25,429 bases of DNA from contig JAZRJV010000019.1 of NCBI GenBank assembly GCA_045645985.1, positions 1 through 25,429 on the forward strand, in the 5' to 3' direction. The position numbers and the translations under genes were made by a program. The stretch comes from RGIG9060 sp045645985 (lineage in GTDB: Bacteria; Spirochaetota; Spirochaetia; Treponematales; Treponemataceae). Below, piece by piece: positions 16,101-22,617 of this stretch; position 1 is the first letter of the stretch, and the number at the start of each line of letters is the position of its first letter. The notes below the pieces were generated by a model. That model saw only the letters and a program-made list of their open reading frames with translations. It was not told the DNA's origin and made no database searches.

Positions 16101-16301
16101 GTTCTTTCACTTGTTCCAATGGCATTCTTCCCTGGAGAAGGTTCCGAAATGGTTCAACCTATTGGACAAACAGTTTTTGGTGGATTAACTTTTGGTACGC
16201 TGATGACACTTTTCCTTATGCCTACTCTCTACTTCATTTTTAACAAAAGAGGCGAAAAGAAAAGATTGTCTGCAATCGAAAAATACGAAAAACGACAATA
16301 A
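13143..16301 (+). CDS. RND-family efflux pump (HAE1/AcrB-like inner-membrane transporter)
   Basis: This 1052-residue proton-driven pump has full family length and an internally duplicated 12-helix layout with two large periplasmic loops. The N-terminus (PTTILIIFIVLTALGLYS, LPIDLYPDLEIPYIIVST) and YPNAGPEEVENSITRTLE are typical. In TM4 the proton-relay region reads LVDNSIVILEN, with Asp 409 but Asn 410 where AcrB has a second Asp. In TM10 VNNGIVLVDY has Asn 945 where AcrB has Lys 940. This reduced relay is common in non-proteobacterial RND pumps as far as I recall. The family motif GEGSEMVQPIGQTVFGG closes the last helices. It is encoded within a TolC-adaptor-pump operon, so drug or lipid-like export is likely but the substrate is unknown. 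Confidence 0.95.
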   Translation: MSLSSKAVAKPTTILIIFIVLTALGLYSTSKLPIDLYPDLEIPYIIVSTSYPNAGPEEVENSITRTLESSLSGITGLKTLVSTSSSGSSMVMLELNYGSNLDSATNEIRDRLDLVKDYLPEDATSPTIIKMDPSMLPIMSLTLTGNRTPEELRQYAEDVVQPRLEQIDGIASANISGGREKAIVIEIPRDRLEAYSLTITQIAQMLGAQNLQSSGGQITQGDINYTISTSGKYSSLDDIRNTVISYKATASDGMSIPELKTIRLRDIANVYEGYKPESSLAYKDGIPCVILSLQKQSGKNSVQSAEKVREALPEILKDLPEDVQLIETMNTTDIIENSIGQVASSAVQGAVLAVIVLFIFLRSLKSTLIIGLTIPISLVITLGIMYFTGNTLNLMTLAGLALGVGMLVDNSIVILENIYSYRERGAKPSVAAVLGSQEMISAITSSTLTTICVFLPLVMFSGSLGMVGQIFSGLTFTIVFSLICSLAVAIILVPVLASKYLKLNNIAGHRKEGTLAIIDNAMTRFFNAMDNGYAKAVKAVLHHKALFLLSILALLIVSFMLIPKVGFVFMPGEASNNVTVQVEMPKGTKLEVTDEVIRQMEAIALQEIKGIQTTTVSTGSSGLFGGSGTNSATLTIKLFPFSQRLEGYDSDVTAKEKLRKYFSQFPGANFSFGSGGMMIGGNNVDIVIKSDDLALAKKTSEEIINILKTKASEYVTEPTSDMDDGLPQVDIIVDRERMYNLGLNIYSVSNEIKANINGVTASRFQDGGSEIDIIIGLDEADRSKLTDLEQIFVTNSSGQRIPLANFATYRESTSPVAINRENQTRIIHVTASANPKISISVVQAEVEKVIKENLPLDENVSISYAGSNKELMDALSQFAVIILMAVILVFAVMASQFESFKDPFIVIFTIPLSVIGIVAIYLVTGIPFSVITAVGLLILVGIIVNNGIVLVDYTNLLRKRGQNLEDACVNAAKNRLRPILMTTLTTVLSLVPMAFFPGEGSEMVQPIGQTVFGGLTFGTLMTLFLMPTLYFIFNKRGEKKRLSAIEKYEKRQ

Positions 16302-16311
16302 GGTGAACAAT

Positions 16312-16599
16312 ATGAAACGAATGGAAATAATTTTTAGTCAATCAATAGATGAAGACTTTGTGCAAAAATGCGCAGAAAAAGATGTAGGAAAATTTTTTAC
16401 AAAGATTCCTGCTGTTTTAGGTCATGGATTTTCGGAACCAAAAATGGGGGATGGAATCTGGCCTCAACTTAACACAATGTACATAATTTTCTGTACCGAA
16501 GATGAAGAAAAAATCATTCTTTCGATACTAGAAGATTTAAGAAAGGAATACATCGGCGAAGGAATTGCTTGTTTTGTAAGTGATGCCGAAGTTAGATAA
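16312..16599 (+). CDS. PII-like small protein associated with RND pump (PG0541-type)
   Basis: This protein has 95 residues from the ATG at 16312, preferred over a GTG at 16303 because AAGGTGA sits just upstream of it. The chain follows a PII-like ferredoxin fold pattern: a first strand KRMEIIFSQ, a helix with DFVQKCAEKD, then GHGFSEPKMGDGIWPQLNTM, a strand MYIIFC, a helix KIILSILEDLRKEY and a last strand ACFVSDAEV. Small PII-like proteins directly downstream of RND pumps are known (the PG0541-type family, as I recall) and are thought to regulate or accompany the transporter. It begins 10 nt after the pump stop codon and is followed by the operon terminator. Ligand binding is not evident from sequence. 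Confidence 0.65.
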   Translation: MKRMEIIFSQSIDEDFVQKCAEKDVGKFFTKIPAVLGHGFSEPKMGDGIWPQLNTMYIIFCTEDEEKIILSILEDLRKEYIGEGIACFVSDAEVR

Positions 16600-16613
16600 A
16601 ATTTTTGAAAAAT

Positions 16614-16658
16614 AAAGCTGTGTTTTTACGAAAGATTTTTGTAGAAGCACAGCTTTTT
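16614..16658 (+). terminator. Rho-independent terminator of the RND efflux operon
   Basis: AAAGCTGTG (16614-16622) pairs with CACAGCTTT (16648-16656) across a 25-nt loop and runs into a T tract ending at 16658. It lies 15 nt after the PII-like stop codon. The rest of the gap to 16819 holds the promoter and leader of the next gene. Confidence 0.7.
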
Positions 16659-16734
16659 AGTTCTATCCCCCTTCCGAAAACACATAAATTAACCACTTAC
16701 AAATATTTTATTCCCAAAGAACTTTCAAATTCGC

Positions 16735-16797
16735 TTTTCAGACAGAAAAAATAATGATACAATAGAATTATCTTTTATATACGAATGGAAAGATAAT
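16735..16797 (+). promoter_or_regulatory. Promoter and leader hairpin of the OFA transporter gene
   Basis: TTTTCA (16735-16740), a 17-nt spacer and TACAAT (16758-16763) predict a start near 16770. A nine-bp inverted repeat, ATTATCTTT (16767-16775) with AAAGATAAT (16789-16797), follows at the very 5' end of the transcript, just before AAGGAA. It could protect the mRNA, control translation or, as DNA, act as an operator at the transcript start. Confidence 0.45.
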
Positions 16798-16819
16798 AAC
16801 TATTTTAAGGAATTTTTTT

Positions 16820-18142
16820 ATGAAAAATTGTCAAAACAAATGGATTAGAGCTGCAATTCCAGCGTTGCTCCTCCATTGTAGTATTGGAACAGTTTATTGT
16901 TGGTCAATTTTTAGCCAAGAAATTGCGGATTACATTGGTTTTTCTAAAGGTGCAACTGAATGGGCTTTTAGTTTCGCAATTTTCTTTTTAGGAATGTCAG
17001 CTGCATTTTTGGGAAATGTTGTTGAAAAAAACATTCATAAATCTTCATTGATAGCAACTATTTGTTTCTCTCTTGGAATGGCAGGAACTGGATTTTTTAT
17101 TTATTATGGTGGACTTCACCAAGGAAGTGTTCTTGCTTTAATTGGTATTTATATCTGTTATGGATTTATTATGGGTATCGGTCTTGGAACTGGATATTTG
17201 TCTCCTGTAAAGACATTGATGTTATGGTTCAAAGACAGAAAAGGGCTTGCAACAGGTTTAGCAGTTGCAGGTTTTGGTGCAGCAAAAGCAATCGCAAGTC
17301 CAATTATGCAGTCATTACTTGGAAACTTAGGCGAAGGTGGAATCTTCAAAATGTTCTACATCCTTGCTGGTGTTTACTTTGTAATGATGTTTGTAGGTCA
17401 CTTATTATTAGCAAAACCTGCTGATTGGGTTGAACCACAGAAAAAAGATAAGTCACAAGGAATTCTTGCAACATTAAAAGCAAAACCATTATCAAATTAC
17501 ATTGGTATTTGGATTATGTTCTACATCAACATTACTTGTGGTCTTGCATTGATTTCACAAGAAAAAATGATTGTAAAATGTATTGGATTAGCAAGTTTTG
17601 TTGGAATTATTTCTACAATCTCTGCAATCTTTAATGCAGGTGGACGATTAGGATTTTCTGCTTGGGCTGATAAATTAAAAGACAGAAACACAATTTATAA
17701 ATTAATTTTCATTCTTTCTATCGCATTTACAGCTATTGTTCTTGCAACAAACGGAATCAAAGGCGGAAGCAATAACATCGTACTTGCTGCATTAGTATTA
17801 ATCTTAATCTTCTTTGTAAACGCAGGTTACGGTGGAGGATTTTCCAATGTTCCAACTTTACTTTCTGACCACTACGGAATGGGAAGTATTAGTGCAATTC
17901 ATGGAATTACACTTTCAGCATGGGCTTTTGCAGGTTTAACAGGAAACCAGATGGCATCATTCATTGTAAATAAATTTGGAAAAGTTGAAGAAATTGAACA
18001 TGTACTTTCTGACGGAACTGTTGAATTAATCAAAGTAAATCCAACAGGTTATCAATATGTTCTTTACGCAACAGCTGTATTATACGCAGTTGCATTACTT
18101 ATCTCTCTTGTAATGGTAAAACCAACAAAGAAAGAAGCATAA
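16820..18142 (+). CDS. OFA-family major facilitator transporter
   Basis: This 440-residue protein has about 12 membrane helices. The N-terminal WIRAAIPALLLHCSIGTVYCWSIF, with its G-x-x-YxWS pattern, and the later GTGYLSPVKTLMLWFKDRKGLATGLAVAGFG are characteristic of the oxalate/formate antiporter (OFA) family of the MFS. The second half has NAGGRLGFSAWADKLKDRNT, an MFS loop motif, and GYGGGFSNVPTLLSDHYG, a family hallmark. OFA members move small mono- or dicarboxylates, but most are of unknown substrate, so oxalate should not be assumed. The gene has its own promoter and a strong terminator and appears monocistronic. The start has AAGGAA upstream with a T-rich spacer. Confidence 0.88.
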   Translation: MKNCQNKWIRAAIPALLLHCSIGTVYCWSIFSQEIADYIGFSKGATEWAFSFAIFFLGMSAAFLGNVVEKNIHKSSLIATICFSLGMAGTGFFIYYGGLHQGSVLALIGIYICYGFIMGIGLGTGYLSPVKTLMLWFKDRKGLATGLAVAGFGAAKAIASPIMQSLLGNLGEGGIFKMFYILAGVYFVMMFVGHLLLAKPADWVEPQKKDKSQGILATLKAKPLSNYIGIWIMFYINITCGLALISQEKMIVKCIGLASFVGIISTISAIFNAGGRLGFSAWADKLKDRNTIYKLIFILSIAFTAIVLATNGIKGGSNNIVLAALVLILIFFVNAGYGGGFSNVPTLLSDHYGMGSISAIHGITLSAWAFAGLTGNQMASFIVNKFGKVEEIEHVLSDGTVELIKVNPTGYQYVLYATAVLYAVALLISLVMVKPTKKEA

Positions 18143-18155
18143 AAATAACATATAG

Positions 18156-18187
18156 CAAAAAGGCTGCCACTCGGCAGCTTTTTTTGT
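18156..18187 (+). terminator. Rho-independent terminator of the OFA transporter gene
   Basis: GCTGCC (18163-18168), loop ACTC and GGCAGC (18173-18178) are followed by seven T residues and preceded by an A run that can extend the stem. It lies about 20 nt after the stop codon. This is the clearest terminator in the window. Confidence 0.9.
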
Positions 18188-18189
18188 TT

Positions 18190-18400
18190 AGAGCAGTTTT
18201 GGAAATATAAAATTTTCAACCCCTTACTCAATTTTGTTACGCATTTAGATTTTTACAAAACTATGTGAAAAATGAAAACTTGTTTATAAATAAATACTTC
18301 AAAACTGCGTAACCTAAAATTGACACAAGATAGCATTGAGTGACCAACGGGAGCGAACCGCTATCTTCGGGGCAATTTTAGGTGAGAGCAGTTTTGGAAA
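18190..18400. repeat. Nested inverted/direct repeat element, candidate structured RNA or MITE-like repeat
   Basis: The 334-nt gap between the OFA and first cysteine-synthase genes has no supportable ORF but much symmetry. Three stacked stems are visible: AAAACTGC (18301-18308) with GCAGTTTT (18388-18395), CCTAAAATTG (18313-18322) with CAATTTTAGG (18373-18382), and AAGATAGC (18327-18334) with GCTATCTT (18360-18367), 26 bp in all around a 25-nt loop that is unusually GC-rich for this genome. In addition AGAGCAGTTTTGGAAA occurs twice directly (18190-18205 and 18385-18400). CAATTTTGTTACGCA (18230-18244) is a near-inverted copy of the left arm, so an alternative pairing exists. No T tract follows. 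It could be a mobile palindromic repeat, an sRNA, or a leader switch for the downstream gene. Confidence 0.6.
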
Positions 18401-18441
18401 ATTTATTAAATACAAAACTTCTCATCATTTTTCTTCATAGA

Positions 18442-18470
18442 TTGCTAAAAAAAGCTAAATGATGTAACAT
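18442..18470 (+). promoter_or_regulatory. Putative promoter of the first cysteine-synthase gene, possibly leaderless
   Basis: TTGCTA (18442-18447), a 17-nt spacer and TAACAT (18465-18470) are followed by six nt and the ATG at 18477. There is no Shine-Dalgarno. This spacing would start the mRNA at the ATG. If this is the promoter, the repeat element upstream is not part of the gene's transcript. Confidence 0.35.
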
Positions 18471-18476
18471 AAACCT

Positions 18477-19421
18477 ATGATTTACAACACAATTTTAGAT
18501 GCAATCGGAAATACTCCCTTAATTAAATTAAATAGAATGACTGACGAAAATTCTGCACAAATCCTTGTAAAATTTGAAGGCTTAAATGTTGGCGGTTCAA
18601 TTAAAACTCGTACAGCTTACAATATGATTCTTGACGCAGAAAAAAAAGGAATTATCAATAAAGATACTATCATCGTTGAGCCTACAAGTGGAAATCAAGG
18701 AATCGGACTTGCTTTGGTTGGCGCTGTTCGAGGATATAAAACAATTATCATTATGCCAGACTCTGTAAGTGAAGAACGCAGAAAACTCGTAAAGCATTAT
18801 GGCGCCGAAGTTAAATTAGTTCACGATTCAGGTGATATTGGTGAATGTATCAAAGATTGTGTAAATACCGCTATCAAAATGGCACACGAAAATCCAAATG
18901 TTTTTGTGCCACAGCAATTTGAAAATCCAGCAAATAATGAAATTCAACGAAATATGACAGCAAAAGAAATTCTTGCACAAGTTGATGGTCCAATTCATGG
19001 CTTTTGTTCTGGAATTGGAACAGGTGGAACAATTTCTGGAATTGGCGAAACTCTAAAAGAAGCTAACCCAGATATCACTATTTGGGCAGTTGAACCACAA
19101 AACGCCGCAATCTTAGCCGGTGGAACAATCGGAACTCATCTTCAAATGGGAATTGGAGACGGTCTTATCCCTGAAAATTTAAATCAAGATATTTATGATG
19201 ATATTTACATCGTTACAGATGCTCAAGCAATAAAGACTTCACAAGATTTAGCTCGTAAAGAAGGAATCATGTGCGGAATTTCAAGTGGAACAAATGTTGC
19301 TGCCGCAATTGAACTTGCAAAAAAACTTGGAAAAGGCAAAACCGTTGTAACAGTTCTTCCTGATACAGCCGAACGATATTTTAGCACTCCTCTTTTTGAT
19401 GAAGAAACTTTATTCGGTTAA
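18477..19421 (+). CDS. PLP-dependent cysteine synthase-like enzyme with variant active-site motifs
   Basis: This 314-residue protein is a fold-type II PLP enzyme. AIGNTPLIKL opens the chain, the PLP lysine is expected at Lys 43 in GGSIKTR, the substrate loop is PTSGNQG (70-75), the phosphate loop GIGTGGTISG is intact, and GISSGTN is near the C-terminus. Two deviations from classical CysK stand out: Gln in place of Thr in SGNTG, and Thr in place of Asp in SVKDR. The neighbouring paralogue has the canonical residues in both places. It may therefore use a different acceptor or donor, for example in cysteine or homocysteine beta-replacement or H2S production, rather than plain O-acetylserine sulfhydrylation. 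The ATG fits the family start but lacks a Shine-Dalgarno. The paralogue follows after 64 nt. Confidence 0.8.
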   Translation: MIYNTILDAIGNTPLIKLNRMTDENSAQILVKFEGLNVGGSIKTRTAYNMILDAEKKGIINKDTIIVEPTSGNQGIGLALVGAVRGYKTIIIMPDSVSEERRKLVKHYGAEVKLVHDSGDIGECIKDCVNTAIKMAHENPNVFVPQQFENPANNEIQRNMTAKEILAQVDGPIHGFCSGIGTGGTISGIGETLKEANPDITIWAVEPQNAAILAGGTIGTHLQMGIGDGLIPENLNQDIYDDIYIVTDAQAIKTSQDLARKEGIMCGISSGTNVAAAIELAKKLGKGKTVVTVLPDTAERYFSTPLFDEETLFG

Positions 19422-19485
19422 AATTTTTGCTTTATAAAATCTTTTATCTTAAAATTTAAAGTGTAGATTTTTTTCAGAGGTAATT

Positions 19486-20418
19486 ATGGCATTTTTTAAT
19501 TCCGCAGATGAACTTATCGGCAATACACCCTTATTGAGACTTTCCAATATAGAAGAAAAATTCAATTTAAAAGCAAAACTTTTTGCAAAATTAGAATTTA
19601 TGAATATTTCAGGTTCTGCAAAAGACAGAGTTGCAAAAGCAATGATTCTTGATGCAGAAAAATCTGGAAAGTTAAAAAAAGATTCGGTAATTATCGAACC
19701 AACTTCTGGAAATACAGGAATCGGACTTGCTTCGGTTGGAACATCTCGTGGATACAAAGTAATTATTGTTATGCCTGACACAATGTCAAAAGAAAGACAA
19801 CTTTTGATAAAAGCTTACGGAGCAGAACTTGTTTTAACTGACGGAACTAAAGGAATGAAAGGCTGTATTGAAAAAGCGGAAAGTCTTGCAAAAGAAATTC
19901 CAAACAGTTTTATCCCAGACCAATTTTCAAATCCAAGCAATCCCAAAGTTCACAAAGAAACTACAGGTCCAGAAATCTGGAATGATACAGATGGCAAAGT
20001 TGATATTTTTGTAGCGGGAGTTGGAACAGGTGGCACAATTACTGGTGTTGGAGAATTTCTAAAAGAAAAAAATCCCAATATCAAAATTGTTGCAGTTGAA
20101 CCAGAAGCTTCACCTTTGCTTTCAAAAGGAATTGCATCTTCACATAAAATTCAAGGAATTGGTGCAAACTTTGTTCCAAAAATTTTGAACACAAAAATCT
20201 ATGATGAAATCATCACAGTAAAAAATGAAGATGCTTTTAATTGTGGTCGCATCGTTGGAAATACAGAAGGTTTTCTTGTGGGAATTTCTTCAGGTGCGGT
20301 TTTACAAGCAGGAATTGAACTTGCCAACCGTGAAGAAAATAAAGATAAAAATATTGTGCTTTTCTTTGTAGATACAGGTGAACGCTATTTAACAACACAA
20401 ATGTTTTCAGAAGAATAA
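19486..20418 (+). CDS. cysK: Cysteine synthase (O-acetylserine sulfhydrylase)
   Basis: This enzyme makes cysteine from O-acetylserine and sulfide using PLP. The 310 residues contain ELIGNTPLLRL, the PLP lysine at Lys 46 in GSAKDR, the canonical substrate loop PTSGNTG (72-78), GVGTGGTITG for the cofactor phosphate, and GISSGA. All motifs expected for CysK are present. The ATG at 19486 has AGAGG eight nt upstream. It stands in tandem with the variant paralogue upstream; the shared domain order suggests an old duplication, though identity is clearly well below that of a recent one. No serine acetyltransferase gene lies in the window. Confidence 0.9.
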   Translation: MAFFNSADELIGNTPLLRLSNIEEKFNLKAKLFAKLEFMNISGSAKDRVAKAMILDAEKSGKLKKDSVIIEPTSGNTGIGLASVGTSRGYKVIIVMPDTMSKERQLLIKAYGAELVLTDGTKGMKGCIEKAESLAKEIPNSFIPDQFSNPSNPKVHKETTGPEIWNDTDGKVDIFVAGVGTGGTITGVGEFLKEKNPNIKIVAVEPEASPLLSKGIASSHKIQGIGANFVPKILNTKIYDEIITVKNEDAFNCGRIVGNTEGFLVGISSGAVLQAGIELANREENKDKNIVLFFVDTGERYLTTQMFSEE

Positions 20419-20449
20419 ATATTGTTTTCATCAATGTAACTCAAACATA

Positions 20450-20478
20450 TTGCATAACAAATCGATATTCGTTACTCT
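20450..20478 (+). promoter_or_regulatory. Putative promoter of the MATE gene, possibly leaderless
   Basis: TTGCAT (20450-20455), a 17-nt spacer and TACTCT (20473-20478) lie six nt before the ATG at 20485, the same geometry as at the first cysteine-synthase gene. No Shine-Dalgarno is visible. The -10 is weak (three of six). Confidence 0.28.
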
Positions 20479-20484
20479 AAAAAT

Positions 20485-21834
20485 ATGTCAAAAAATTACC
20501 AGATTGATATGACAGAAGGTTCAATCGTAAAAAAACTTTTGCAATTTTCTGTTCCTTTAATTTTTTCTAGTTTATTACAAATTCTCTTTAATACAGCAGA
20601 TGTAATCGTGGTCGGAAGATTTGCAGGTGATAATTCTTTGGCCGCAGTTGGTTCTACAGGTTCCCTTATAAATTTGCTTGTAAATCTTTTTGTTGGACTT
20701 TCAATCGGAACAACAGTTGTAGTTGCAAATTTTTTTGGAGCAGGAAAAAAGCAAGAAGTAAAAGATACAGTTCACACAGCAATTCTTTTAAGTATAATTA
20801 GTGGAATCATTCTTACCGTAATTGGAATTTTTGGTGCAAAAAAAATTTTAATTTTGATGCAGTCACCAAAAGAAGTTTTAAACCTTGCAACAACTTATTT
20901 ACAAGTTTATTTTGCAGGAATTACTGCAACTATGGTCTACAACTTTGGAAGTGCAATTTTGCGTGCAAAAGGTGACACAAAAAGACCTTTGTACATTTTG
21001 CTCTTTTCTGGAATTATAAATGTCATATTAAACTTAATTTTTGTCATATTTTTCAAAATGGATGTAGCAGGAGTTGCCCTTGCAACAGTTATATCACAAT
21101 GTGTGTCAGCTTTTCTTGTCATAAAATGTCTTATTAAAGAATCTGGTGAATTTAAACTTGACATCACAAAATTAAAAATTGACATTCCAATTTTAATTCG
21201 CATAATAAAAATCGGAGTTCCAGCAGGACTTCAAGGAATTATATTTTCACTTTCCAATGTTGTAATTCAATCAAGCATAAATTCTTTTGGTGCAGTTATC
21301 CTTGCAGGAAATTCAGCATCTTTGAATATTGAAAATTTCATTTTTACTGCCATGAATGGATTTTCTCAAGCATCACTAACTTTCGTTTCTCAAAACTTTG
21401 GTGCAAAAAAATATGACAGAATAAATAAGACAATTTTTATTGCACAAGTTTGCGTATTTTTAGCAGGTTTTATTTTTGGCAACTTAACTGTCATATTTGG
21501 AAAACAACTTTTATCTTTATATACCGACAGTCCTGAAGTTATCGCTTGTGGATTAGACCGGCTAAAAATAATTTGTTCCACTTATGCTTTATGTGGAATG
21601 ATGGATGTAATGGGAAACGCAATTCGTGGAATCGGACATTCGATTTTGCCAATGATTGTTTCTTTAATCGGTGTTTGTGGTTTCCGTTTATTATGGATTG
21701 GAACTATTTTTTTAATTCCACAATTTCATACCTGCAACACAATCTTTGTTTCTTATCCGATTTCTTGGCTAGCAACTTTTATTGTACATATCATTTGTTT
21801 TTTAATTATACGAAAAAAAGAATTTTCTAAATAA
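20485..21834 (+). CDS. MATE-family multidrug/toxin exporter
   Basis: This 449-residue protein has about 12 membrane helices. The start region MTEGSIVKKLLQFSVPLIFSSLLQ followed by LFNTADVIVVGRFAG and LAAVGSTGSLINLLVNLFVGLSIGTTVVVANFFGAGK is the standard MATE N-terminus. GNAIRGIGHSILPMIVSLIGVCGFRLLW near residues 385-412 is typical of the C-terminal half. MATE proteins export cationic compounds in exchange for Na+ or H+; neither the ion nor the substrate can be set here. The gene starts 66 nt after cysK and may have its own promoter. A flavin reductase-like gene follows after 45 nt. Confidence 0.92.
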   Translation: MSKNYQIDMTEGSIVKKLLQFSVPLIFSSLLQILFNTADVIVVGRFAGDNSLAAVGSTGSLINLLVNLFVGLSIGTTVVVANFFGAGKKQEVKDTVHTAILLSIISGIILTVIGIFGAKKILILMQSPKEVLNLATTYLQVYFAGITATMVYNFGSAILRAKGDTKRPLYILLFSGIINVILNLIFVIFFKMDVAGVALATVISQCVSAFLVIKCLIKESGEFKLDITKLKIDIPILIRIIKIGVPAGLQGIIFSLSNVVIQSSINSFGAVILAGNSASLNIENFIFTAMNGFSQASLTFVSQNFGAKKYDRINKTIFIAQVCVFLAGFIFGNLTVIFGKQLLSLYTDSPEVIACGLDRLKIICSTYALCGMMDVMGNAIRGIGHSILPMIVSLIGVCGFRLLWIGTIFLIPQFHTCNTIFVSYPISWLATFIVHIICFLIIRKKEFSK

Positions 21835-21879
21835 GATTTTTCACTTTCTATGAATTATATTTGAAATAGAGGTCTTTCT

Positions 21880-22455
21880 ATGACAAATATTTTATTCGTA
21901 ATTGGTTCAACAAGAAAAAATTCTTTTAACCGTCAGTTAGCAAACATAACTGAAAAATTGATTGCAAAATACGCAAGTAACAACTGCGCGCAAATTCAAG
22001 TAAATTACTTGCAGTTTGATAATCTTCCTTTTTTTAATCAGGATACAGAATTTCCTCCTCCAGAAACTGTTGCAAAAATAAGGGACGAATTTTCTAAAGC
22101 TGATGGAATTTGGATTTTCACTCCAGAATATAATCAATCTTATCCGGGATATTTGAAAAACTTAATTGATTGGCTTTCTCGTCCATTAAAGAAAAATGAT
22201 TTTTCAAGCGGAACTTCGGCACAAAATAAAAAGATTACAATTAGCGGAGTTTCTGGAAAATCTGCTGCAGGAAATTCCAGAAAAAAACTTTCTGAACTTT
22301 TAACTTACATTGGAACAGATTTATTTTTTGGGGAAGGAACAGGATTTGCCTTAAACGGACATTCATTTGCAACAGATACACTTTCATTAACAGAAGATGA
22401 TTTAGAAAAACTTCACAGTCAAGTTGTAGATTTTTTGAGTTTTGTGAAAGATTAA
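21880..22455 (+). CDS. NADPH-dependent FMN reductase-like flavoprotein
   Basis: This 191-residue protein has a flavodoxin-like fold. The FMN-phosphate loop is GSTRKNSFNRQLA at residues 9-21, and the flavin-ring region is FTPEYNQSYPGYLKNLIDWLSRP, the hallmark of the NADPH-dependent FMN reductase/azoreductase (YieF/ChrR-like) family. Such enzymes reduce quinones, azo compounds or chromate, or supply reduced flavin. The ATG has AGAGG upstream. It lies 45 nt after the MATE gene on the same strand; a shared role in detoxification is possible but not shown. No plus-strand terminator follows; the hairpin at 22530-22562 serves the opposite strand. Confidence 0.88.
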   Translation: MTNILFVIGSTRKNSFNRQLANITEKLIAKYASNNCAQIQVNYLQFDNLPFFNQDTEFPPPETVAKIRDEFSKADGIWIFTPEYNQSYPGYLKNLIDWLSRPLKKNDFSSGTSAQNKKITISGVSGKSAAGNSRKKLSELLTYIGTDLFFGEGTGFALNGHSFATDTLSLTEDDLEKLHSQVVDFLSFVKD

Positions 22456-22524
22456 ATTTTATAGTGGTAAATCTTTTCCGTAATTTGTTAGTTGTAATAT
22501 AATTCCATAATCGATTTTAAAACA

Positions 22525-22562
22525 AAAAATCCCGTCGATTTACTGACAGCAAACCAACGGGA
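22525..22562 (-). terminator. Rho-independent terminator of the flagellin gene
   Basis: Read on the minus strand, TCCCGT (22562-22557) pairs with ACGGGA (22535-22530) over a 21-nt loop and is followed by a run of T residues. It lies 56 nt past the flagellin stop codon. The plus strand lacks a T tract after the stem. Confidence 0.75.
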
Positions 22563-22617
22563 CTTCCCTATAATCTTTTGCACAACTTATGTTATGCAAT
22601 TTTTAGTTTATAATTGA

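Noticed and set aside
17062..17424. 120-codon plus-strand frame rich in Trp and Cys
   Set aside because: It is the shifted reading of the transporter gene's membrane helices, with no independent start signal.
18190..18400. SAM, T-box or cobalamin riboswitch upstream of the cysteine-synthase genes
   Set aside because: I see none of the conserved cores of these classes, no terminator T tract, and a candidate promoter lies downstream of the element.
19449..19781. 110-codon minus-strand frame
   Set aside because: It is antisense to the start of cysK, whose protein motifs and ribosome site are clear.
22530..22562. Terminator for the plus-strand FMN reductase gene
   Set aside because: A T tract follows the stem only on the minus strand, so it serves flagellin.
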